This document shows positions 53,883 to 62,725 of a stretch of DNA of 64,000 nucleotides, piece by piece (within the stretch, counting starts at the first letter, position 1; each line of letters starts with the position of its first letter). The notes beneath the pieces were generated by a model. That model saw only the letters and a program-made list of their open reading frames with translations. It did no database searches and had not been told where the DNA came from. The translations under genes and the position numbers were made by a program. The DNA comes from an uncultured Acidobacteriaceae bacterium (lineage in GTDB: Bacteria > Acidobacteriota > Terriglobia > Terriglobales > Acidobacteriaceae), in contig CALFMO010000006.1 of assembly GCA_937879855.1 (NCBI GenBank), positions 1-64,000 of the forward strand, given 5' to 3'.

Positions 53883-54157
53883 ACGATTACACACGCTTAC
53901 TTCTTCCTGATTCGCGAGCGGATGGCGCGCTTCCCTACCGTCGACTGGGATGAATTCTCCCGGCGCAATAGCGATCTGCTTACCTGGAAGGACGGGATTC
54001 TCACTCGCTACTATGAGGAAGCCACTTTGAAATCGGATCTGGCGCGCACGGTGTTTGTGTTTCCCGACAAGGTGATTTAGATCCCAGTTGCATTCCCGCA
54101 TTAGTTCGGCAGTAGAATAGACCTTAATTTTTCAACTCCAATTCCAGGAAGTGTCTC

Positions 54158-54613
54158 ATGGTTCATTTCAAGGTGAACGGACGCGCTCAGACTTTCGACG
54201 GCGATGCGGAAATGCCCCTGCTGTGGTACCTGCGCGACATCCTCGGACTGACAGGCACAAAATTTGGCTGCGGCATGGCGCTGTGCGGGGCCTGCACCGT
54301 GCTGCAAAATGGCAAAGCGATTCGCTCCTGCACGAAGCAGATGAGCACGGTGGAGGGTCTCGAGATCACGACGATCGAGGCGATCTCGGCGAACGGACAG
54401 CACGCGGTGCAGAAGGCCTGGACGCAAGTGAACGTGCCGCAATGCGGCTATTGCCAGCCCGGCCAAATCATGCAGGCCGTGTCACTGCTGTCGTCGAAGC
54501 CCAAGCCGACCGACGAGGATATTGATTCGGCGATGGCGGGCAATATCTGCCGCTGTGGCACCTACCAGCGCATCCGCTCCGCGATTAAGGTAGCGGCCAA
54601 GGAGACCGCATGA
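54158..54613 (+). CDS. [2Fe-2S] subunit of a molybdenum hydroxylase (IorA-like)
   Basis: A 151-residue small subunit. The plant-type cluster motif GCGMALCGACTVL and Cys in IRSC bind the first [2Fe-2S]; CGYCQPGQIMQA and NICRCGTYQRI bind the second. It passes electrons from the molybdenum subunit encoded next. AGGAAG precedes the ATG, and the stop overlaps the next start (ATGA). Only two subunits are present, as in isoquinoline 1-oxidoreductase-like enzymes, without a separate FAD subunit. Confidence 0.93.
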   Translation: MVHFKVNGRAQTFDGDAEMPLLWYLRDILGLTGTKFGCGMALCGACTVLQNGKAIRSCTKQMSTVEGLEITTIEAISANGQHAVQKAWTQVNVPQCGYCQPGQIMQAVSLLSSKPKPTDEDIDSAMAGNICRCGTYQRIRSAIKVAAKETA

Positions 54614-56877
54614 TCGCCATAGAAAAGATCGCCATAGAAAACGTAAGTCGACGCGGGTTTTTGCAGGGCATCTTCTCGGCGGGAGCGTTCGTGCTGTGCG
54701 CGCGGATTCTTCCTGAGCCTCTCTGGGCCGTGAGCAGCGGGGCGGCCGCGTCCGTGAGCACGTCCGCTTTCCATCCCAGCGTGTTTGTAGGCATTCACAC
54801 CGACGGTACGGTTTACGTCGTGGCCCACCGCTCGGAGATGGGGAATGGCGTGCGTACCAGCTTGCCGCGGATCCTCGCCGACGAACTCGATGCCGACTGG
54901 AGCCGGGTGCATGTGGTGCAGGCCGACGGTAATGAGGCTTACGGTTCGCAGGACACGGACGGTTCGCATTCGGTGCGCGAATTTTTTGACGTGCTGCGAG
55001 AAGCCGGCGCGACGGCACGTTTGATGCTGGTGCGCGCCGCGGCCAAGCAGTGGGGAGTTCCGGAGTCGCAGTGCGTTGCCGATCCGGTGCATGTGGTCTC
55101 GGACAAGAGTTCCAGCCGCAAGCTGGGCTATGGAGAACTGGCGTCGCTCGCGGCTAACCAGCCGGTGCCAAAGAAAGAAGAGCTGACACTTAAGTCGCCG
55201 CAGCAATGGCGGTATATCGGCAAGCCCGCGCCCGGCTACGACGTGACGGATGTGTGCTCGGGCAAGCCGCTATTCGGCATGGATGTGCGCGTCGACGGCA
55301 TGTTGTATGCGGCCATCGCTCACCCGCCGGTGCTGGGAGGAAAAGTGAAGTCGCTGGACGACTCCGCGACTTTGAAAGTGATCGGGGTGAAGAAAACCAT
55401 TGCGATCGATCCTTTCAAACCGCCGCACGGTTTTCAGCCACTTGGCGGGGTGGCTGTGATTGCCGACAACACGTTCGCCGCCTTCAAGGGACGGAAACAA
55501 CTCAAAATCGATTGGGATAATGGAAGCAACGCCAGTTACAACTCCGCCGACTATAAGAAGGAGTTGCAGCAAACTGCGCGTCAGCCGGGCAAAGTCGTGC
55601 ATACCACTGGCGATCCGGACGCCGAATTCGCCAAGGGCGGCAAGGTCGTCGAGGCGGAATACTTCGCGCCTCACCTGGCACATGCTTCCATGGAGCCTCC
55701 AGTCGCCGTCGCCGATGTTCAAGGCGAGAAGGTGACCGTGTGGTCGCCGACGCAGAATCCGCAAGGCGTGCAAGAACAGGTCGCGGCTGCGCTTGGGCTG
55801 AAGAAAGAAAATGTAACCTGCCACGTGACTTTTCTTGGCGGCGGCTTTGGGCGCAAGTCGAAACCCGATTACGCCGTTGAGGCGGCGGTACTGTCGAAGA
55901 ACACTGGCAAGCCCGTGAAAGTCATCTGGAGCCGCGAAGACGATATCAAGTTCGACTACTATCACTCGGTCGCGGCAATGTATCTGAAGGCTGCGCTTGA
56001 CAACAGCGGAAAGCCGACGGCTTGGCTGCAACGCTCCGTATTTCCTCCCATCGGATCGACGTTTAAAGAGGGCGAAGTGTATGGCGGGGCCGGCGAAATG
56101 TCGATGGGATGGAACGTTGTACCCTTCGACGTTCCTAACTTCCGCAGCGAGAACGGACAGGCTGTGGCTCATGTTCGCATCGGCTGGCTGCGTTCGGTGG
56201 CGAATATTTATCACGCCTTCGCGGTGCAGTCGTTCGCGAATGAACTTGCGGTTGCTGCCAATCGCGATTCGTACGATTACCTGCTGGCCTTAATCGGCAA
56301 CGGGCACGTGCTCGATGCGGGCCCGCAGGGGCCTAATGGAGTCGGCGAAAAATATCCCTACGATACGGCGCGGTTGCGCCGGGTCGCTGAAGTCGCGGCG
56401 GAGAAAGCCAACTGGGGCAAAAAGAAATCCGGCAAAGGAAGCGGCATAGGGATTGCGGTACACCGAAGTTTCTTTACTTATGTTGCGTCGGTGGTCGAGG
56501 TGGAGGTTGACGATCAGGGCACGATCCGGATTCCGCACGTCACCACTGCGGTCGACGCCGGGATCGTCGCTAATCCGGAGATGGTGAGGCAGCAATTCGA
56601 GGGAGCGGCCGTGTTCGGCACCAGCATTGCGCGAACTGGGGAAATCACAGCGACCGGCGGGGCTATCGACCAGTCGAATTTTTACGATTACCAAGTCGCG
56701 AGGATGAACGATGCTCCGCGGCAGGTGGATGTGCACATCGTCGAAAGCACTGCGCCGCCGGCCGGCGTGGGGGAACCGGGCGTGCCTCCGTTTGTTCCGG
56801 CGCTTTGCAACGCGGTGTTTGCGGCGACAGGCAAGCGGGTTAGGGAGTTGCCGCTGACACGCAACGGATTTTCGTAG
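54610..56877 (+). CDS. Molybdopterin-binding subunit of a molybdenum hydroxylase (IorB-like)
   Basis: A 755-residue protein with a twin-arginine signal (VSRRGFLQGIFSAGAFVL, residues 12-29), then the aldehyde oxidase/xanthine dehydrogenase-type domains. Visible cofactor motifs are FLGGGFGRKSKPDYAVEAA (near 412-430) and the catalytic Glu in GVGEPGVPPFVPA near the C-terminus. It should hydroxylate an aldehyde or N-heterocycle in the periplasm, with the small subunit carried along in folded form. The substrate is unknown. Confidence 0.92.
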   Translation: MIAIEKIAIENVSRRGFLQGIFSAGAFVLCARILPEPLWAVSSGAAASVSTSAFHPSVFVGIHTDGTVYVVAHRSEMGNGVRTSLPRILADELDADWSRVHVVQADGNEAYGSQDTDGSHSVREFFDVLREAGATARLMLVRAAAKQWGVPESQCVADPVHVVSDKSSSRKLGYGELASLAANQPVPKKEELTLKSPQQWRYIGKPAPGYDVTDVCSGKPLFGMDVRVDGMLYAAIAHPPVLGGKVKSLDDSATLKVIGVKKTIAIDPFKPPHGFQPLGGVAVIADNTFAAFKGRKQLKIDWDNGSNASYNSADYKKELQQTARQPGKVVHTTGDPDAEFAKGGKVVEAEYFAPHLAHASMEPPVAVADVQGEKVTVWSPTQNPQGVQEQVAAALGLKKENVTCHVTFLGGGFGRKSKPDYAVEAAVLSKNTGKPVKVIWSREDDIKFDYYHSVAAMYLKAALDNSGKPTAWLQRSVFPPIGSTFKEGEVYGGAGEMSMGWNVVPFDVPNFRSENGQAVAHVRIGWLRSVANIYHAFAVQSFANELAVAANRDSYDYLLALIGNGHVLDAGPQGPNGVGEKYPYDTARLRRVAEVAAEKANWGKKKSGKGSGIGIAVHRSFFTYVASVVEVEVDDQGTIRIPHVTTAVDAGIVANPEMVRQQFEGAAVFGTSIARTGEITATGGAIDQSNFYDYQVARMNDAPRQVDVHIVESTAPPAGVGEPGVPPFVPALCNAVFAATGKRVRELPLTRNGFS

Positions 56878-56948
56878 CTCGCGGGAACAACCAAGACAAC
56901 CACAGAGGACACTGGGGGCGCAGAGGAATCTTCTGCGCCCTCATCGGT

Positions 56949-57653
56949 TCAGCTGGAGATGAGTGGTGAACGCATTCTTCGCAGTTGCAGAATCACCTCG
57001 GTGACCAGCAGCGGGAGGGCCCAACATGCCCAACCAATCACTATTGCGCGATCGTTGGCCGGTTGCAGGCGCGAGGTGGGACCGTAGTCGTTCAGTACGC
57101 GGAACGTGACAAATGCGAAGGTCACCACGTAAGCCCGCACCATCCACTCCTTGTGGATGGGGATGCGTCTTTTTAGAATCGCGTAGTAGGCCATGCCGGC
57201 GGTCGTAACCCAAGCTGTATCCAGCGCCAAGAGTGAAAAGCCAAAGGCCCATCCAAACGTGGTCGTGATCGCCATGTGGTAGGCTCCGACCGAACCGAGG
57301 GCAACGCCACAGAGAAACAGGCGCCCAGTCCAGCGATGCAGACGCGCGTAGCGTGCCCGAAAGCCGCTCCAGAACTGCCAGGGCCCGGTGAGCAAAGCCA
57401 CCATGCCGCCGGTCATGTGCATCAAAAGCCATCCGCGATTGGCCCAGTAGTTGGGTGCTCCCAGATCGGGATCGTTAAAGGCCGCCTGGTTGTAGTGAAG
57501 ATAGTAGCGGAAGACGTACTTGAGGACGAAGGTCAGTGCAAGAGCCAGAATCGCGCCCGAAGCGGCGATTTTCGCCGCACGGTTCGTCGTTCTTTTTCTT
57601 TGCGGAACAACCACACGAGTGGGGGTTGCGATGGTCGACATAGCGTCACCCAT
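56949..57653 (-). CDS. DUF2306 membrane protein
   Basis: A 234-residue protein with about six membrane segments. The DUF2306 pattern is clear: a GWLLMHMTGGMVALLTGPWQ segment, RYARLHRWTGRLFL, and HKEWMVRAYVVTFAFVTFRV, with His residues that could bind haem or metal. Function is unknown. Start ATG 57653 or the internal ATG 57641 (MSTIATP) are both possible. It is convergent with the oxidoreductase pair and divergent from the nuo operon. Confidence 0.8.
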   Translation of the reverse strand: MGDAMSTIATPTRVVVPQRKRTTNRAAKIAASGAILALALTFVLKYVFRYYLHYNQAAFNDPDLGAPNYWANRGWLLMHMTGGMVALLTGPWQFWSGFRARYARLHRWTGRLFLCGVALGSVGAYHMAITTTFGWAFGFSLLALDTAWVTTAGMAYYAILKRRIPIHKEWMVRAYVVTFAFVTFRVLNDYGPTSRLQPANDRAIVIGWACWALPLLVTEVILQLRRMRSPLISS

Positions 57654-57746
57654 TTCTGGGGAAATAATCTACACCCAAACCAACGCGTAGCAAGCAAAAT
57701 CGTAAGGGCAAGAGTGCCGGATTCGCGGCGGGGGTTTGGGTGTCTC

Positions 57747-57775
57747 TTGAACGCCAGGCGTATCGGCGCTACTAT
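57747..57775 (+). promoter_or_regulatory. Candidate sigma-70-type promoter of the nuo operon
   Basis: TTGAAC (57747-57752) and TACTAT (57770-57775) are separated by exactly 17 bases, each matching four of six consensus positions. They lie 35 bases before the nuoA start in the divergent gap. No strong competing pair was seen. Confidence 0.5.
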
Positions 57776-57809
57776 GGCCTGCTGCGCCGGGTACAGAGGA
57801 AAAGTCGCT

Positions 57810-58166
57810 ATGCCGCAAAACTACGTTCCTATCTTTATCTTTATCGCCATCGTTGGGAGCCTGCTGCCGATTACTCTCTTGCTCGCCAAACTGGTACGGC
57901 CGTCGAATCCCAGCAAGACGAAGTTGATGCCCTATGAATGCGGCATCGACCCGATCGACAGCGCGCGCGGGCGATACACGGTTCGCTACTACATCATCGC
58001 GATTCTGTTCGTGGTGTTCGACGTCGAGACGATTTTTCTCTTTCCCTGGGCGGTGAAGTTCAAGGCGTTCGGGCTGTTTGGGCTGCTGGAGATGCTGATC
58101 TTTCTGGTGATTCTGGTCGTGGGGTACATCTGGGTATGGAAGAAAGGCGCGCTCGAATGGGTGTAA
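57810..58166 (+). CDS. nuoA: NADH-quinone oxidoreductase subunit A
   Basis: A 118-residue complex I subunit with three membrane helices and the conserved loop LMPYECGIDPIDSARGRYTV (ECG motif) lining the quinone-site region, then VVFDVETIFLFPWA. AGAGGA lies before ATG 57810. It opens the operon. The next gene should be nuoB but is a PH-like protein instead. Confidence 0.95.
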   Translation: MPQNYVPIFIFIAIVGSLLPITLLLAKLVRPSNPSKTKLMPYECGIDPIDSARGRYTVRYYIIAILFVVFDVETIFLFPWAVKFKAFGLFGLLEMLIFLVILVVGYIWVWKKGALEWV

Positions 58167-58170
58167 CGGG

Positions 58171-58224
58171 CGACAGTGCGAGGGCGAGACGCCCTCGCGA
58201 CAGCCGCCGGGACGGCGGCGCTAC
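58171..58224. repeat. Two-hairpin palindromic dispersed repeat (REP-like)
   Basis: GCGAGGGC-GAGAC-GCCCTCGC and GCCGCC-GGGAC-GGCGGC form two adjacent perfect stems ending in GCTACT. A short relative (GGACAGCCGAGGGCGGCTGTCC) occurs near 52730. Such units are probably dispersed in the genome, but only these are visible here. Confidence 0.65.
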
Positions 58225-58249
58225 TTAGAAACGAATACGCTCCTTCCGA

Positions 58250-58585
58250 ATGACCGCCGCAATTGATAATCCGATGGATTCGTCGCCTGCGGAAACTTTT
58301 ACCGCCAGCCGGTGGACGCAGGGCAACTTTTTTTTTCCTACACGCCTGGTGATCAGCCCGCAGCGGGTTGCGCGGGTCAAATCCCGACTGTTCGGCAGCA
58401 ACGAAGAAAGTATTGCCATGTCGAAGATCGCGTCGGTGCACATCAATACCGGCGTGTTCTGGTCGGAGATTATCGTCGAATCCACCGGTGGGACTGATCC
58501 CATCACCAGCCATGGCCACCGCAAACGGGATGCGCAACGCATCCGCGATCTCATTGAGACGTATCAGGCACAGGCGCGCGTGTAG
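58250..58585 (+). CDS. PH-like small protein between nuoA and nuoC
   Basis: A 111-residue soluble protein. The core NFFFPTRLVISPQRVARVKS then IAMSKIASVHINTGVFWSEI and ESTGGTDPITSHGHRKRDAQ follows the strand pattern of bacterial PH-type domains with a C-terminal helix (RDLIETYQ). It has no Cys-rich cluster motif, so it cannot replace NuoB. It is read in the operon direction; a role in the complex is not shown. Confidence 0.65.
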   Translation: MTAAIDNPMDSSPAETFTASRWTQGNFFFPTRLVISPQRVARVKSRLFGSNEESIAMSKIASVHINTGVFWSEIIVESTGGTDPITSHGHRKRDAQRIRDLIETYQAQARV

Positions 58586-58610
58586 TGATGCAGGCCCCGC
58601 AGTTGTGAAA

Positions 58611-58668
58611 GGGATTCTTCGACTCGTCGTCGTTCGCTTCGCGCGCGACAACTTCGCTCAGAATGACA
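58611..58668. repeat. Dispersed intergenic repeat (GGATTCTTCGACTC...CAGAATGACA type)
   Basis: The segment starts GGGATTCTTCGACTCGTCG and ends CGCTCAGAATGACA, a form familiar from intergenic repeats in many bacterial genomes. The degenerate units at 62582-62665 contain the same GGAATGACA core. Confidence 0.5.
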
Positions 58669-58790
58669 GTGGGGGGCGTGAGTCTTTACCATTTGTCGCG
58701 GCTGCCCTCGTTGACTTCACACTCTCAAGCTGATAAAAATTAACGTTCTTTTCAACCGAGACTGCGCCGGAGGTTTGTCCTTCGCGAGCT

Positions 58791-59534
58791 ATGCCGGACG
58801 AAACTAAATCCCCCTCCTCACCGCCGCCGGAAGGAGAACCGAAGCCGACGGCGGATCGTCCTGCGACCCCGGGTGGAGTAAAAGCTACTGCTTCCGGATC
58901 GGTTCAATCAGAAACGAAACCTGCTCCTGACAAGCCCGCCGCTCCTGCTACTCCGCCGAAACCCGCGGCTGCCGCGCCCGCAACTCCTGCCGCGCCCAAA
59001 CCCGCCGCAGCTCCACCGAAACCGGCGGCTCCAGTTCCGACCCCGTGGGAGTCGCCGATGATCGCGAGGTTCAGGGGCGAACACGGCTCCGGCATCGAGG
59101 CGCTGACCTATCTTGGCCAGAACTACCTGGTGGTGGATCGTTCGTTGATCCCTGAGATTCTGCATGTTCTGCGCGATCGGGAGCAGTTCGACTATTGTGT
59201 GGACATTACGGCGGTGCATTATCCCAAGCGCGAAAAGCAGTTCGATGTGGTCTGGGTGCTGTACTCGTTTTCGCGCAACGAACGCATTCGCGTGAAGACG
59301 CTGATTGCAGATGGCGAGAGCTTGCCGAGCGCCGTTCCGCTGTGGGCGACCGCCAATTGGCTGGAGCGCGAGGTGTTTGACATGTTCGGCATCAAGTTTG
59401 ATGGGCATCCTGACATGAAACGCATCCTGTTGCCCGATGGGTGGAAGGGACATCCGCTGCGGAAGGATTACGGAATCCTGCAGCAGGATAATGAGTGGGT
59501 GCAGATCAATTTGGGGATTGAGAGCGGACAGTAG
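58791..59534 (+). CDS. nuoC: NADH-quinone oxidoreductase subunit C with Pro/Ala extension
   Basis: A 247-residue protein. Residues 1-85 are low complexity (Pro, Ala, Lys, Thr), and the 30-kDa subunit fold starts near PWESPMIARFRGEHG. The signature ends EREVFDMFGIKFDGHPDMKR and GWKGHPLRKDY. Usual NuoC is about 160-220 residues without such a leader. It forms part of the peripheral arm with NuoD, which follows after 22 bases. Confidence 0.94.
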   Translation: MPDETKSPSSPPPEGEPKPTADRPATPGGVKATASGSVQSETKPAPDKPAAPATPPKPAAAAPATPAAPKPAAAPPKPAAPVPTPWESPMIARFRGEHGSGIEALTYLGQNYLVVDRSLIPEILHVLRDREQFDYCVDITAVHYPKREKQFDVVWVLYSFSRNERIRVKTLIADGESLPSAVPLWATANWLEREVFDMFGIKFDGHPDMKRILLPDGWKGHPLRKDYGILQQDNEWVQINLGIESGQ

Positions 59535-59556
59535 CCAGGAATCTAAAACCGAAGCA

Positions 59557-60708
59557 ATGACGGACCCCAACACGCTATCGCCGCTGGATCTGGAAACGCC
59601 GGATAAGACGTTTCTCGATGCCAACGAACTCGTCATCAATATGGGGCCGCAGCATCCGGCGACGCACGGCGTGCTGCGGGTCATCTTGCGCCTTGACGGC
59701 GAGAAGGTGATGGGCCTGGAGTGCGTGATCGGGTATCTCCATCGTGGGGTCGAAAAAATTGCCGAGAATCGCACTTACACGATGTTCAATCCCTACGTCG
59801 ACCGTATGGATTATGTGGCCGCGGTGTCGAATGGGTTGGGATATTGCGAGGCGGTCGAAAAACTGCTCAACGTGGAAGCGCCGCCGCGCGCGCAATATAT
59901 TCGCGTGATCCTCACGGAACTGAACCGCATTGCCAGCCATCAGCTCTGGCTGGGCACGCATGCCCTGGACATTGGAGCGATCACGCCGCTGTTCTATACC
60001 TTCCGCGACCGTGAAGAGATTCTCAAGATTTTCGAGAAGTATTGCGGTGCGCGACTGACCACACATGCCTTTCGCATTGGCGGCCTGCAATATGAGGCGT
60101 ATGAGGGATTCGAAAAGGACGTGAAGAATTTCGTCAACTTCGTGAAGCCGAAGATCGACGAGTACGAAGAACTGCTGACCACCAATCGTATCTGGCTGGA
60201 ACGGACGAAGGGGGTCGGCAAAATTTCGGGCAAGGATTGCATCGCTCTAGGAGTGACCGGGCCCGTGCTCCGAGCCAGCGGTGTGAAGTGGGATCTGCGC
60301 AAGGCCCAGCCCTACGCGAACTATAAGAATTTTGAATTCGAAATCCCCACTGGCGAGAACGGCGATACTTACGACCGGTACATTGTGCGCATGATCGAGA
60401 TGCGGCAGTCGCTGCGGATCATCGAACAGGCGGTCGAAGGAATTCCTGAAGGGCCGATTATGGCCAAAGTTCCCAAGGTGATGAAGCCCCCTGTTGGCGA
60501 GATCTACCACTCCATCGAGGCGCCTAAGGGTGAACTGGGATATTTCATAGTCAGCGATGGGTCGACGCAACCTTACCGGATTCGCGTGCGCCCGCCATCG
60601 TTCGTCAACCTGCAAGCGCTCGATCTGATGTGCCGCGGTCAGCTCGTGGCCGACGTGATTGCGGTCATTGGCACGCTGGACATCGTTCTCGGCGAGGTAG
60701 ACCGCTGA
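59557..60708 (+). CDS. nuoD: NADH-quinone oxidoreductase subunit D
   Basis: A 383-residue 49-kDa subunit: INMGPQHPATHGVLRV near the start (quinone-site His), a central LTELNRIASHQLWLGTHALD, and the terminal GTLDIVLGEVDR. It would bind quinone at the junction with NuoB. ATG 59557 follows the nuoC stop by 22 bases, and the TGA overlaps the nuoH start (TGATG). Confidence 0.96.
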   Translation: MTDPNTLSPLDLETPDKTFLDANELVINMGPQHPATHGVLRVILRLDGEKVMGLECVIGYLHRGVEKIAENRTYTMFNPYVDRMDYVAAVSNGLGYCEAVEKLLNVEAPPRAQYIRVILTELNRIASHQLWLGTHALDIGAITPLFYTFRDREEILKIFEKYCGARLTTHAFRIGGLQYEAYEGFEKDVKNFVNFVKPKIDEYEELLTTNRIWLERTKGVGKISGKDCIALGVTGPVLRASGVKWDLRKAQPYANYKNFEFEIPTGENGDTYDRYIVRMIEMRQSLRIIEQAVEGIPEGPIMAKVPKVMKPPVGEIYHSIEAPKGELGYFIVSDGSTQPYRIRVRPPSFVNLQALDLMCRGQLVADVIAVIGTLDIVLGEVDR

Positions 60709-62000
60709 TGCACGGGTTCCTGCAGTACATCCAGTCATATCTCGACAGCGACAAAACGCCCGGCGGGGCGGGAAATATTTTCTGGGCTACCGTTTATATT
60801 CTGCTCGTGTTCGCGGGCCTCTCTGTCGCCGTCATCGCAATGAACTGGCTGGAGCGCAAGATTCTGGCGCACATGCAGGTGCGGCTTGGCCCGATGCGCG
60901 TGGGGCCGCACGGCCTGCTGCAGCCGATTGCCGACGCCATCAAGTTGCTGCTGAAAGAGGACATCATTCCGGCTGAGGCCGACGCGCTCGTCTTCTGGAT
61001 TGCGCCGTTCATTGTGGTGTTGGCGGCATTTACCGTGTTTGTGGTGGTTCCATTTGGCCCGACGCATGCCATTACCGACATGAATATCGGCATTCTTTTT
61101 ATGCTCGGGGTGTCGTCGCTGAGCGTGCTGGGAATTGTCACCGCCGGATGGGCTTCGAACTCGCACTATCCCCTGATCGGCGCGCTGCGCTCCAGCGCTC
61201 AGATGGTCTCGTATGAAGTTGCCATGGGCTTGGCCGTGGTGTCCGTGATTCTGATGACAAGTCTGGGCCCTGAGGGCGGCACACTGAGCATGATCGGAAT
61301 CGTGCAGGCGCAACAGGCGCAGGGAGAATGGTTCATCTTTAAGTTCTTCCCGCTGGGCCTGGTCGGATTCTTTATCTTTGCCATCGCGATGGTGGCCGAG
61401 ACCAATCGCGCGCCGTTCGACTTGCCGGAAGCTGAATCGGAATTGACCGCGGGATTCCACACCGAATACAGCGGCTTCCGCTGGTCTTTATTCTTTCTGG
61501 CTGAATACTCCGCCATGATCGCGGTCTCGTCGATCGCGGTCACGCTGTGGCTTGGTGGATGGCTTCGGCCGTTTCCAAACGCGCTGACCGGCCCCACGTG
61601 GGATCTAGTCTTCTCACTCTTCCCGGGCATCACGTTCCTGTTACTAGCCGTAATGTGTTTCTACAATACTGCCCGCATGCCGAAGCATCCGCTGTTCCGG
61701 GTGCAGACGATGGGACTGGCGGGATTCGGTGTGGTGCTTGCGTTAATCGGGCTGATTTTGTTCATCCCTGCCGTTCGCGTGCGCGTCACAGATATTTACT
61801 GGTTCGCGGCCAAAGTTGGCGCGTTCATGTACCTCTATATCTGGTATCGTGGCACGTTCCCTCGATACCGATTTGACCAACTTATGAAGGTAGGGTGGAA
61901 GGTGCTGCTGCCGACGGGATTGGTGCTCTTGATCCTGACCGCTCTGGTGGGAATGCGGACGGAACTGTGGGCGGAGTTGCAAGGAGTGTGGCGTCCATGA
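60708..62000 (+). CDS. nuoH: NADH-quinone oxidoreductase subunit H
   Basis: A 430-residue membrane subunit with eight to nine helices. Family blocks include ERKILAHMQVRLGPMRVGPHG, SSAQMVSYEVAMGLAVVS and ETNRAPFDLPEAESELTAGF followed by HTEYSG. It forms the quinone chamber with NuoA and NuoD. The start overlaps nuoD by one base and the stop overlaps nuoJ (ATGA). It is longer than the usual 320-350 residues, through an extra loop and C-terminal helix. Confidence 0.95.
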   Translation: MHGFLQYIQSYLDSDKTPGGAGNIFWATVYILLVFAGLSVAVIAMNWLERKILAHMQVRLGPMRVGPHGLLQPIADAIKLLLKEDIIPAEADALVFWIAPFIVVLAAFTVFVVVPFGPTHAITDMNIGILFMLGVSSLSVLGIVTAGWASNSHYPLIGALRSSAQMVSYEVAMGLAVVSVILMTSLGPEGGTLSMIGIVQAQQAQGEWFIFKFFPLGLVGFFIFAIAMVAETNRAPFDLPEAESELTAGFHTEYSGFRWSLFFLAEYSAMIAVSSIAVTLWLGGWLRPFPNALTGPTWDLVFSLFPGITFLLLAVMCFYNTARMPKHPLFRVQTMGLAGFGVVLALIGLILFIPAVRVRVTDIYWFAAKVGAFMYLYIWYRGTFPRYRFDQLMKVGWKVLLPTGLVLLILTALVGMRTELWAELQGVWRP

Positions 62001-62530
62001 ATCCTCCGGTCGCGACGCCCTTTTTCTTTTATCTGCTTGCCGCAACTATGATCGCGGGCGGCATCCTGGTGATCACGCGTAAGAATGCCGTGCATTCGGC
62101 GATGGCCTTGATTACCACGCTCCTGGCGCAAGCCGGGCTCTACCTCATGCTTTATGCACCCTTCGTCGCTGGCGTACAAATTATTCTTTATGCCGGCGGC
62201 ATCATGGTCCTGTTCCTGTTCGTAATTATGCTGATCTCGATCGAGCGCGCCGAGAAAGAGCGGCAGTTCAACAAGCAGTGGCTGGTGGGAATCGTCGCGG
62301 CTGGGGCGCTGGGCGGGCTGTTCATCGCGGTTTATACGACCACGACAAAGGGAAAGATACTTTTCCCCGAAGGTCAATTGACCTACGGCGAAACGCAAAA
62401 CACCCAGGCAATCGGGTCGCTGCTCTTCGACCGCGGCGCGGGACAATATATGTTCGCCTTCGAAATCGCTTCGCTGCTGTTGCTGGTCGCGATTATCGGG
62501 GCAGTGGTGATGGCGAAGAAGAGGATTTGA
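61997..62530 (+). CDS. nuoJ: NADH-quinone oxidoreductase subunit J
   Basis: A 177-residue membrane subunit with five helices: AMALITTLLAQAGLYLMLYA, then GVQIILYAGGIMVLFLFVIM, the signature of NuoJ helix 3 with its pi-bulge. ATG 61997 overlaps the nuoH stop. The ferredoxin-like subunit nuoI that usually stands between H and J is absent. Confidence 0.94.
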   Translation: MNPPVATPFFFYLLAATMIAGGILVITRKNAVHSAMALITTLLAQAGLYLMLYAPFVAGVQIILYAGGIMVLFLFVIMLISIERAEKERQFNKQWLVGIVAAGALGGLFIAVYTTTTKGKILFPEGQLTYGETQNTQAIGSLLFDRGAGQYMFAFEIASLLLLVAIIGAVVMAKKRI

Positions 62531-62725
62531 AGTGAGCAACTCGCGCGGCGTAGTGCCGACAGGAAGCAGATTCCTCCCTTTGGTCGGAATGACATGAGTC
62601 GGGATGATGAGAGTCGTCATGAGCTGTGGGTCGGGATGTCATGAGTTGTAGGTTGGAATGACTGAATAACACGAAGTGATTGAGGGCCGGCGAGCAACTA
62701 CCGGGAGCTGCTGGCCATAATCAAA
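62531..62725. repeat. Degenerate tandem repeats between nuoJ and nuoK
   Basis: Units of the type GGTCGGAATGACATGA recur about five times in varied form between 62582 and 62665 (GTCGGGATGATGA, GAGTCGTCATGA, GGGTCGGGATGTCATGA, AGGTTGGAATGACTGA). No gene is supported. The core is shared with the repeat at 58611-58668. Confidence 0.55.

Larger units (their letters stand above)
52793..54080 (+). pseudogene. Conserved hypothetical gene split by an 898-bp insertion
   Basis: Two pieces in different frames join into one protein. The first (52793-52984, TTG start uncertain) reads FIVAFEADLVRADSFHHADH...FSTALRRYATARGKPQLYHE. The second (53883-54080) reads TITHAYFFLIRERMARFPTV...DLLTWKDGILTRYYEEATLK and ends at VFVFPDKVI. 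Removing 52985-53882 restores LYHE-TITHAYF in frame, as in the short conserved bacterial proteins with HHxxHVRLA and LYHETIT motifs. The upstream half now ends after a few foreign codons. Function of the family is unknown. Confidence 0.82.

Noticed and set aside
53754..54080. Independent gene with ATG start
   Set aside because: Its second half is clearly the C-terminus of the gene whose N-terminus ends at 52984, and the first half has no homologous character.
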